6,370 nucleotides of DNA from Oscillospiraceae bacterium (lineage in GTDB: Bacteria; Bacillota; Clostridia; Oscillospirales; Ruminococcaceae). Of the stretch, positions 1 through 4,930 are shown piece after piece. The DNA lies in assembly GCA_003445125.1 (NCBI GenBank), contig DLVP01000067.1:182-6551 (forward strand), given 5' to 3'. The position numbers and the translations under genes are program-made. The notes under the pieces were generated by a model, which ran no database searches, was not told the DNA's origin, and was given only the letters and a program-made list of their open reading frames with translations. Positions within the stretch are counted from its first letter, which is position 1, and the number at the start of each line of letters is the position of its first letter.

Positions 1-7
1 TGGAATT

Positions 8-12
8 CCTCC
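8..12 (-). promoter_or_regulatory. Ribosome binding site of an off-window leftward gene
   Basis: Read on the minus strand, the edge of the window is AACGGAGGAATTCCA. The GGAGG core is followed by 7 nt and then the window ends, so a start codon would fall immediately outside. The same layout (AGGAGG, 7 nt beginning AATTC, ATG) precedes cmk in this window. Downstream of pyrH-frr the usual next gene in Firmicutes is uppS (isoprenyl diphosphate synthase). That identity is inference from gene order; only the binding site is visible. Confidence 0.5.
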
Positions 13-15
13 GTT

Positions 16-68
16 GATTTTAAATCATCCTATGCCGCCGATTCGGTGACATAGGATCATTTAAAATC
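16..68 (-). repeat. Long imperfect inverted repeat (53-nt hairpin)
   Basis: Arms at 16-34 and 50-68 are 19 nt each and complementary with one mismatch. The inner part (36-48) extends the stem by about five pairs, one of them G-U, closing on an ATT loop at 41-43. It lies between frr and the predicted next leftward gene. The base of the stem is AT-rich (TTTAAA) and no uninterrupted T-run follows it on the minus strand, so it is not a textbook intrinsic terminator. An intercistronic mRNA-stabilising or processing hairpin fits at least as well. Confidence 0.7.
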
Positions 69-70
69 AT

Positions 71-99
71 CCGTCGGAACGGGATTCCCGTTCCGACGG
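71..99 (-). terminator. GC-rich perfect hairpin after frr, possible terminator or attenuator
   Basis: Positions 71-83 pair perfectly with 87-99 around an ATT loop, giving a 13-bp GC-rich stem that begins about 10 nt after the frr stop codon. On the minus strand the stem is followed by ATGATTTTAAAT, which has only four consecutive Ts, so termination would be partial at best. A ribosome binding site further downstream suggests that transcription continues into another gene. The hairpin itself is certain from the sequence; its role as terminator, attenuator or 3'-end stabiliser is inference. Confidence 0.5.
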
Positions 100-109
100 G
101 ATATTTTCG

Positions 110-664
110 TCAGATAGACATGATTTCTTTTTCTTTTTCGGCAACCATTCCGTCGATGGTTTTTCCGTATTTATCCGTCAGATCCTGCACGTCCTTCTCG
201 GCGGATTTCAGGTCGTCCTCGGTCATGATTCCTTCCTTTTTGTCCGCTTTGAACTTTTCCAGTCCGTCGCGGCGAACGGAGCGGATTGCCACCTTGGCAT
301 CCTCGCCGAGTTTCCGGATTTCCTTGCAGATTTCCTTACGGCGATCCTCGGTCAGCGGCGGGAACGCCAGACGGATCACACTGCCGTCATTGTTCGGATT
401 GATGCCGATGTCCGAAGCAAGAATTGCCTTTTCGATCGATTTCAGCGTAGAACGATCCCACGGCTGGATGACCAGCACGCGCGCTTCGGAAACCGAAACC
501 GCCGCCATCTGGTTGATTTTCGTCGGTGTTCCGTAGTAATCCACCGTGATCCGATCCAGCACAGCGGGATTCGCACGTCCGGCACGGATAGCCGCAAAAT
601 CGTTGGACAAAACATTGATGGTCTTGGTCATTTTCTCGTCAATCGGTTTGTAAATGTCTTTCAT
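110..664 (-). CDS. frr: Ribosome recycling factor (RRF)
   Basis: This 184-residue protein matches the usual family length of about 185. RRF acts in the cytoplasm with EF-G to split the post-termination ribosome and release mRNA and deacylated tRNA. Visible family marks are the RAGRANP signature at residues 27-33, which leads from the first helix into the beta domain II (about 31-105). Next come VLVIQPWDRS (63-72) and FPPLTEDRR (101-109). The charged C-terminal helices include VRRD with the conserved Arg132. The ATG is supported by a GGAGG at 673-677 with 8 nt spacing. That site lies inside the last codons of pyrH, whose stop is only 3 nt upstream of this start, so the two genes are almost certainly cotranscribed and translationally coupled. 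No truncation or missing signature residue is seen. Confidence 0.97.
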   Translation of the reverse strand: MKDIYKPIDEKMTKTINVLSNDFAAIRAGRANPAVLDRITVDYYGTPTKINQMAAVSVSEARVLVIQPWDRSTLKSIEKAILASDIGINPNNDGSVIRLAFPPLTEDRRKEICKEIRKLGEDAKVAIRSVRRDGLEKFKADKKEGIMTEDDLKSAEKDVQDLTDKYGKTIDGMVAEKEKEIMSI

Positions 665-667
665 ATC

Positions 668-1378
668 TTATGCCTCCTTGACAATAGTTCCGATATTTTC
701 GCCTTCCAGCGCCCGGACGATATTGTCCGGATCCTGCAGGCTGAACACCAGCAAAGACAGATGATTGTCCTTGCACATAGAAGCTGCCGTGCTGTCCATG
801 ACAGCCAGCCCGCGGCTGAGCACCTCGGAAAACGTCAGCGAATCAAAACGCTTTGCCTCGGGAAATTTGTGCGGATCGCAGTCGTAAACACCGTCCACCA
901 TGGTCGCTTTGAAAATGATATCGGCATTGATTTCCGCTGCACGCAGCGTTGCCGCCGTATCCGTGGAGAAAAACGGATTTCCCGTTCCGCAGCCGAAGAT
1001 CACCACATTGCCGTCCTCCAGATGCTTTACCGCCGCATCTCTGGTGAAGGTTTCCGCAAAAGCGGGCATATCCAGCGACGTCATCACCTTTGCGGGAACA
1101 CCGAGCTGCTCCAGTGTATCCTGCAGCGCCAGCGAATTGATGACCGTAGCGAGCATTCCCATATGATCCGCACGGGTTCGCTCCATCGTTCCGCCGGAAC
1201 GTCCGCGCCAGAAATTGCCGCCGCCGACCACGATTGCCACCTGCGTACCGAGTGCCGTGCATTTCTTTATACTTTCGCAGATCCGAGTGACAACATCAAA
1301 ATCAAAACCGGATTTCAGATCTCCGGAAAGCGCTTCGCCGCTCAGTTTCAGCAAAATTCTTTTATACTTTACAGCCAA
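668..1378 (-). CDS. pyrH: UMP kinase (uridylate kinase)
   Basis: Bacterial UMP kinase phosphorylates UMP to UDP with ATP, an essential step of pyrimidine nucleotide synthesis. It belongs to the amino-acid kinase fold and is normally a hexamer regulated by GTP and UTP. The 236 residues are near the usual 240. Motifs are K11-L-S-G-E15 at the N-terminus (phosphate binding), GGGN at 52-55 followed by FWRG, DHMG at 71-74 (UMP binding), GTGNPFFST at 131-139 and the DGVYDCDP segment near the nucleotide site. Translation starts at a TTG codon (1376-1378), chosen because AGGAGG at 1386-1391 sits 7 nt upstream and [15 protein letters not shown] is the expected family N-terminus. The gene is first in a leftward transcript with frr and has its own promoter in the divergent intergenic region. 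rpsB-tsf, frequent upstream partners elsewhere, are absent here. Confidence 0.97.
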   Translation of the reverse strand: MAVKYKRILLKLSGEALSGDLKSGFDFDVVTRICESIKKCTALGTQVAIVVGGGNFWRGRSGGTMERTRADHMGMLATVINSLALQDTLEQLGVPAKVMTSLDMPAFAETFTRDAAVKHLEDGNVVIFGCGTGNPFFSTDTAATLRAAEINADIIFKATMVDGVYDCDPHKFPEAKRFDSLTFSEVLSRGLAVMDSTAASMCKDNHLSLLVFSLQDPDNIVRALEGENIGTIVKEA

Positions 1379-1385
1379 AATATTT

Positions 1386-1391
1386 CCTCCT
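1386..1391 (-). promoter_or_regulatory. Ribosome binding site fixing the TTG start of pyrH
   Basis: CCTCCT on the plus strand reads AGGAGG on the minus strand, 7 nt before the TTG at 1378-1376. No ATG in this frame offers a comparable site, so the site supports the non-ATG start. Confidence 0.85.
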
Positions 1392-1414
1392 GCCCCTCTA
1401 AACTATCAGTTTCT

Positions 1415-1443
1415 ATTTTACACTATCTGCGAAAATATGTAAA
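1415..1443 (-). promoter_or_regulatory. Sigma-70-type promoter of pyrH-frr
   Basis: On the minus strand there is TTTACA (1443-1438), a 17-nt spacer, then TAAAAT (1420-1415). Both boxes are one base from consensus with ideal spacing. The start point would lie near 1407, giving a leader of about 30 nt that contains the AGGAGG site. The motif is read directly; activity is inferred. Confidence 0.75.
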
Positions 1444-1448
1444 GGGGT

Positions 1449-1482
1449 GTCCGGAAATTTTTTGAAAATTGAAATTCCGGAC
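1449..1482. promoter_or_regulatory. Palindrome between divergent promoters, candidate operator
   Basis: GTCCGGAA at 1449-1456 and TTCCGGAC at 1475-1482 form a perfect 8-bp dyad. It encloses an AT-rich core that itself contains AATTTT and AAAATT half-sites (1456-1461 and 1465-1470). The element lies between the two -35 boxes, 5 nt beyond that of pyrH and 7 nt before that of the regulator operon. RpiR-family proteins commonly bind dyads near their own promoters, so an operator for the adjacent regulator is plausible. A transcript hairpin is an alternative, but no good T-run follows on either strand. Confidence 0.45.
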
Positions 1483-1489
1483 TTTCCTC

Positions 1490-1518
1490 TTGTATTTGTG
1501 AAAAAAATGTTGTATACT
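1490..1518 (+). promoter_or_regulatory. Sigma-70-type promoter of the rpiR-led operon
   Basis: TTGTAT (1490-1495), a 17-nt spacer and TATACT (1513-1518) form a good sigma-70-type promoter. The start point would be near 1525, giving a leader of about 40 nt that ends with the AGGAGG site of the GTG start. The position makes an ATG at 1537 an unlikely start, because it would sit about 12 nt into the transcript without a ribosome binding site. Confidence 0.75.
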
Positions 1519-1553
1519 AATTCAATATAGGTTCTTATGACATTCCTATCAAC

Positions 1554-1559
1554 AGGAGG
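1554..1559 (+). promoter_or_regulatory. Ribosome binding site fixing the GTG start of the RpiR regulator
   Basis: AGGAGG (followed by T) lies 7 nt before the GTG at 1567-1569. It selects this start over the in-frame ATG at 1537, which has no such site. Confidence 0.85.
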
Positions 1560-1566
1560 TACTGTC

Positions 1567-2436
1567 GTGAACAGTCACATTCTGGATCAAATCGAAAAAA
1601 TGCTCCCCACTCTTTCCAAAAGCCAGAAACGAATTGCCGATTTTGTCACGAGTCATTATGAAAAAGCCTCGTTTATGACCGCCTCGGCACTCGGTGAAGC
1701 GGTGAACACCAGTGAATCGACCGTGGTACGCTTTGCCACACTTTTGGGGTTTGAGGGGTATCCCGAATTCAAACAGGCTTTACAGGAAATTGCCAAAAAC
1801 AAACTGACGGCGGTTCAGCGCATGGAAATCACCTCCCAGCACTGGAGCGAACAAAATCTTCTGGACAGCGTACTTACCTCCGACATCGAAAAAATCCGCA
1901 TTACGCTTGATGAAATCGATCGGGAGGCGTTCGGCAAAGCCGTGGATCGGATCACTGCCGCTCACCGTATTTATATTATCGGTGTTCGCAGTTCATCCTC
2001 CCTTGCCCGTTTTCTTTCGTTTTATTTTAATCATATTTTCGAAAACGTCTATCTGATCGAAACCACCAGTGCCAGCGAAATGTTTGAACGCATCATGCGT
2101 ATCGAAAAAGGCGATGTGATGATCGGAATCAGCTTTCCGCGGTATTCCTCGCGAATTTCCAAGGCGTTTTCCTATGCCAAGGATCGCGGTGCCACCGTCA
2201 TCGCCCTGACCGACAGCAACGCGTCTCCGATTGCCGAAAACGCCGATATCGCCCTGCTTGCCAAAAGCGACATGGCTTCTTTCGTGGATTCTCTCGTTGC
2301 CCCGCTCAGTCTGATCAACGCACTTATTGTTGCCGTGGGAATGAAAAAACAGCAAGAAGTCACTCAATCGCTGAACACGCTGGAGCGAATCTGGCAGGAA
2401 TATGACGTATATCAGGATTTGGGGAAAAAATCATGA
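1567..2436 (+). CDS. MurR/RpiR-family transcriptional regulator (HTH-SIS)
   Basis: From the GTG start this is a 289-residue protein with the two-domain RpiR architecture and typical family length. The N-terminal helix-turn-helix domain covers about residues 1-75, with the signature SESTVVRFATLLGFEGYPEF at 49-68. A SIS sugar-phosphate-isomerase-like domain covers about 125-255. Within it, IYIIGVRSSSS (135-145) carries the serine-rich phosphate-binding loop and GISFPRYSS (187-195) is the second family hallmark. Such proteins repress or activate sugar-catabolic or amino-sugar genes in response to phosphosugars; the effector here cannot be read from sequence. It heads a rightward operon, and its TGA overlaps the ATG of the oxidoreductase gene by 4 nt. 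No sugar catabolic gene is adjacent in this window, which is notable. The palindrome at 1449-1482 could be its autoregulatory site. Confidence 0.93.
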   Translation: MNSHILDQIEKMLPTLSKSQKRIADFVTSHYEKASFMTASALGEAVNTSESTVVRFATLLGFEGYPEFKQALQEIAKNKLTAVQRMEITSQHWSEQNLLDSVLTSDIEKIRITLDEIDREAFGKAVDRITAAHRIYIIGVRSSSSLARFLSFYFNHIFENVYLIETTSASEMFERIMRIEKGDVMIGISFPRYSSRISKAFSYAKDRGATVIALTDSNASPIAENADIALLAKSDMASFVDSLVAPLSLINALIVAVGMKKQQEVTQSLNTLERIWQEYDVYQDLGKKS

Positions 2437-3662
2437 ATTCCTATGATCTTTTAATTATCGGTGCGGGTCCCGCGGGGTGCATGGCGGCAATTACCGCCGC
2501 CGAAAACGGGAAGCGTGTACTGTTATTGGACAAAAACGAAAAAATCGGACGAAAATTGCTGATCACCGGAAAGGGTCGCTGCAACGTCACCAACAACTGC
2601 GATGTGCGCGAATTTATCCGCCATGTACGAACCAATCCCCGTTTTCTTTACAGTGCACTTTCGGCGTTCACCCCCGACGACACCATTGCTTTTTTTGAAA
2701 ATGCCGGCGTGCCTTTGAAAACAGAACGCGGAAACCGTGTGTTTCCCGTCTCAGACAAAGCATCCGACATTGTGGACGCTTTGTACCGCAAGCTCCGATC
2801 TCCCAAAATCACCCGCAAAACGGCAGCGGTCGAACGCATTCTCTGCGAGGACGGCAACGCTGTCGGAGTAACTGCCGACGGCGAAAATTTCTTTGCTGAA
2901 AATGTCCTTCTGGCAACCGGAGGGAAAAGTTATCCTCTGACCGGCTCCGACGGCAGCGGTTACCGTCTTGCGCAGCAGCTCGGTCACACCGTCGTGCCGC
3001 TTCAGCCTTCGCTGATTCCCATCGTTGCCAAAAACAGTTGGTGCAAAGAATTACAGGGACTGTCCCTGAAAAACGTGACCCTTACATTGACAAAAAAAGG
3101 GGCTGCCAAGCCCGTATTCTCCGAACTCGGCGAAATGCTGTTTACTCATTTCGGAATTTCCGGACCTTTGGTTTTAAGCGCCAGCTCCTGCATGAATATT
3201 CGCGAGCTTCCGGAATATCGTATAGAGATCGACCTGAAGCCCGCACTGAGCGAAAAACAGCTGGACGACCGCCTGCTTCGCGATTTTCAGAAATACCTCA
3301 ACCGTGATTTGTCCAACGCCCTTCACGATCTGCTTCCGCAAAAAATGATTCCCGTGATTTTGTCCCTCTCGGGGCTTTCTCACGATCTGAAGGTGAATCA
3401 GATTACCAAAGAACAGCGCGCCGCGTTGGCAGAAAATCTCAAGCATCTCGCCATCATTCCCGCCGCCTTTCGTCCCATTGAGGAAGCCATCGTGACTGCC
3501 GGCGGAATTGATGTGAACGAAGTGGATCCCCGCACCATGCAGTCCAAAAAAATCGGTCATCTGCTGTTTGCCGGGGAAATTCTGGACGTAGATGCCTTCA
3601 CGGGCGGTTACAATCTCCAGATTGCGTTCTCCACCGGGTTTCTTGCCGCCAACCATTTATAA
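2433..3662 (+). CDS. HI0933-family NAD(P)/FAD-dependent oxidoreductase
   Basis: This 409-residue flavoprotein belongs to the HI0933/YhiN family (which includes BaiN). It opens with a Rossmann FAD-binding motif, GAGPAG at 10-15, with acidic D33 ending the second strand. The family signature GRKLLITGKGRCNVTN follows at 39-54. Further marks are GNRVFPVSDKA (100-110), ATGGKSYPLTGSDGSGY (161-177), THFGISGP in the middle, and the C-terminal block FAGEILDVDAFTGGYN (379-394) that contacts the flavin. The cellular reaction of most members is unknown; BaiN of a bile-acid-converting Clostridium was linked to bile acid reduction, but that cannot be transferred here. The ATG overlaps the regulator's stop (ATGA) and the upstream site is only a weak GGGG stretch, so translational coupling is likely. 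cmk follows after 14 nt, a neighbour pairing seen in Clostridia. Confidence 0.92.
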   Translation: MNSYDLLIIGAGPAGCMAAITAAENGKRVLLLDKNEKIGRKLLITGKGRCNVTNNCDVREFIRHVRTNPRFLYSALSAFTPDDTIAFFENAGVPLKTERGNRVFPVSDKASDIVDALYRKLRSPKITRKTAAVERILCEDGNAVGVTADGENFFAENVLLATGGKSYPLTGSDGSGYRLAQQLGHTVVPLQPSLIPIVAKNSWCKELQGLSLKNVTLTLTKKGAAKPVFSELGEMLFTHFGISGPLVLSASSCMNIRELPEYRIEIDLKPALSEKQLDDRLLRDFQKYLNRDLSNALHDLLPQKMIPVILSLSGLSHDLKVNQITKEQRAALAENLKHLAIIPAAFRPIEEAIVTAGGIDVNEVDPRTMQSKKIGHLLFAGEILDVDAFTGGYNLQIAFSTGFLAANHL

Positions 3663-3676
3663 TAGGAGGAATTCTT

Positions 3677-4333
3677 ATGTTTGCCGTTGCTATTGACGGT
3701 CCTGCCGGCGCGGGAAAAAGCACGATTGCCCGTACCGTCGCCGAAAAACTGGGATACATTTATGTGGACACCGGGGCATTGTACCGCACGGTAGGCTATC
3801 ATGCACACGTACTCGGTGTTGATCCAAAAAACGAACCGTCCGTGCTGCAAACGCTTTCTTCGGCAAAAATCCGTCTGCGTCACATCGACGGTCAACAGCG
3901 CGTGTTCCTCAATGAAAAGGATGTTTCGGATCTGATCCGCACCCCGGAGATTTCCATGGCAGCGTCCGCCGTTTCCGCGTATCCTGCCGTGCGGAAATTT
4001 CTTTTCGGTCTGCAGCAGACGATTGCCGCCGAAAACAATGTGGTGATGGACGGACGGGACATCGGAACCGTAGTTCTTCCCCGCGCCGATGTGAAAATTT
4101 TTCTCACCGCTTCTCCCGAAGAACGTGCCAGACGCCGTTTTCTTGAGCTGAAGGAAAAAGGCGTTTCCTACGAGGAAGTCCTGCACGATGTCAAGCAACG
4201 GGATCTTCAGGACACTACCCGTGCCGTTTCCCCCCTGCGCCGCGCCGATGATGCGGTACTGCTGGACACCACAAATCTGAATTTTGACGAATCCGTTCAG
4301 GCGGTTCTCAATCTTATACATAAGGCGGGCTGA
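3677..4333 (+). CDS. cmk: Cytidylate (CMP/dCMP) kinase
   Basis: This enzyme phosphorylates CMP and dCMP to CDP and dCDP with ATP, recycling CMP released by RNA turnover and phospholipid synthesis. The protein has 218 residues, close to the usual 220-230. The P-loop GPAGAGKS is at 8-15. VDTGALYR (30-37) is the start of the nucleotide-binding segment (DSGALYR in the E. coli enzyme). MDGRDIGTVVLP (124-135) is the strongest Cmk signature and is involved in CMP recognition. RDLQDTTRAVSPL (175-187) supplies the lid and arginine residues R175, D176, D179 and R182. AGGAGG at 3664-3669 sits 7 nt before the ATG and defines the start. plsC follows after 2 nt. In E. coli, cmk directly precedes rpsA; here plsC and the ispH domain lie between cmk and the S1 sequence. 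Confidence 0.96.
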   Translation: MFAVAIDGPAGAGKSTIARTVAEKLGYIYVDTGALYRTVGYHAHVLGVDPKNEPSVLQTLSSAKIRLRHIDGQQRVFLNEKDVSDLIRTPEISMAASAVSAYPAVRKFLFGLQQTIAAENNVVMDGRDIGTVVLPRADVKIFLTASPEERARRRFLELKEKGVSYEEVLHDVKQRDLQDTTRAVSPLRRADDAVLLDTTNLNFDESVQAVLNLIHKAG

Positions 4334-4335
4334 AA

Positions 4336-4926
4336 ATGTTCTATTATTTTGCCAGAGGCATTGCGCGGTTTGTTTTTCATCTTTTCTATAAAATCGAATA
4401 CATCGGGAAGGACAACATCCCCGAAGGCGGCGGCTATATCGTCGCTGCCAATCACCGCAGTCTTGCCGATCCCGTTTTTATCGGACTTGCCTTCCGTGAA
4501 CGCCTGTATTACATGGCAAAAAAGGAGCTGTTCGTCTTTCCGCTGAAATATCTGTTTCGCGCGCTCGGCGCTTTTCCCGTGGATCGCGGTGCCGGTGACA
4601 CCGGCGCTTTGACGGTTGCGGAGGACATTGTGCGGGAGAAGAAAATTCTCGGAATTTTTCCTCAGGGCAAACGCGCAAAAAACAACGAACCCCTGAAACC
4701 GAAGTCCGGTGTTGCCGTGATTGCCAAAGTGACAAAGGCGGACATTCTGCCGGTCAACATTTCCTTTTCGGGAAGGCTGCATTTCCGTTCGCGTGTTTGC
4801 GTGTCTTTCGGTACGCTCATCCCCTATGCCGATCTGGGAATTGACGAGGAGCACATTGCCACCGTCAAAAACGCCAGCCGGCTGATTATGGACAGAATCA
4901 ACGAATTGGACCCGATGCAGAGGTGA
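4336..4926 (+). CDS. plsC: 1-acyl-sn-glycerol-3-phosphate acyltransferase (PlsC family)
   Basis: PlsC-family enzymes acylate lysophosphatidic acid to phosphatidic acid at the membrane. The 196 residues match short Firmicutes members. The catalytic HX4D motif is H40-RSLA-D45, in NHRSLADP. The second block is AFPVDRG at 79-85 with its conserved Arg84. The third block reads GIFPQGKR (106-113), where most members have FPEGTR, so the usual Glu is Gln110. A late block, ILPVNIS, gives the expected proline. The first 20 residues are hydrophobic and aromatic and probably associate with the membrane, though no clear full-length transmembrane helix is visible. The start lies 2 nt after the cmk stop and is preceded by a weak AAGGCGGG, which suggests coupling. 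The ispH start follows after 4 nt. Family assignment is firm; the exact acyl donor and acceptor are not known. Confidence 0.9.
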   Translation: MFYYFARGIARFVFHLFYKIEYIGKDNIPEGGGYIVAANHRSLADPVFIGLAFRERLYYMAKKELFVFPLKYLFRALGAFPVDRGAGDTGALTVAEDIVREKKILGIFPQGKRAKNNEPLKPKSGVAVIAKVTKADILPVNISFSGRLHFRSRVCVSFGTLIPYADLGIDEEHIATVKNASRLIMDRINELDPMQR

Positions 4927-4930
4927 CTTC

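Noticed and set aside
761..1465. Plus-strand open frame of 234 codons opposite pyrH
   Set aside because: It lies antisense to a well-supported UMP kinase, has no good ribosome binding site, shows no recognisable domain and is rich in His/Arg/Cys as expected from reversed coding sequence.
1537..1566. Upstream ATG as the start of the RpiR regulator
   Set aside because: It adds ten residues not typical of the family, has no ribosome binding site, and would lie about 12 nt from the predicted transcription start; GTG 1567 has AGGAGG at ideal spacing.
3608..4321. Minus-strand open frame of 237 codons opposite cmk
   Set aside because: It is a shadow of cmk; the composition is biased and no family motif is present, while the plus strand carries every Cmk signature.
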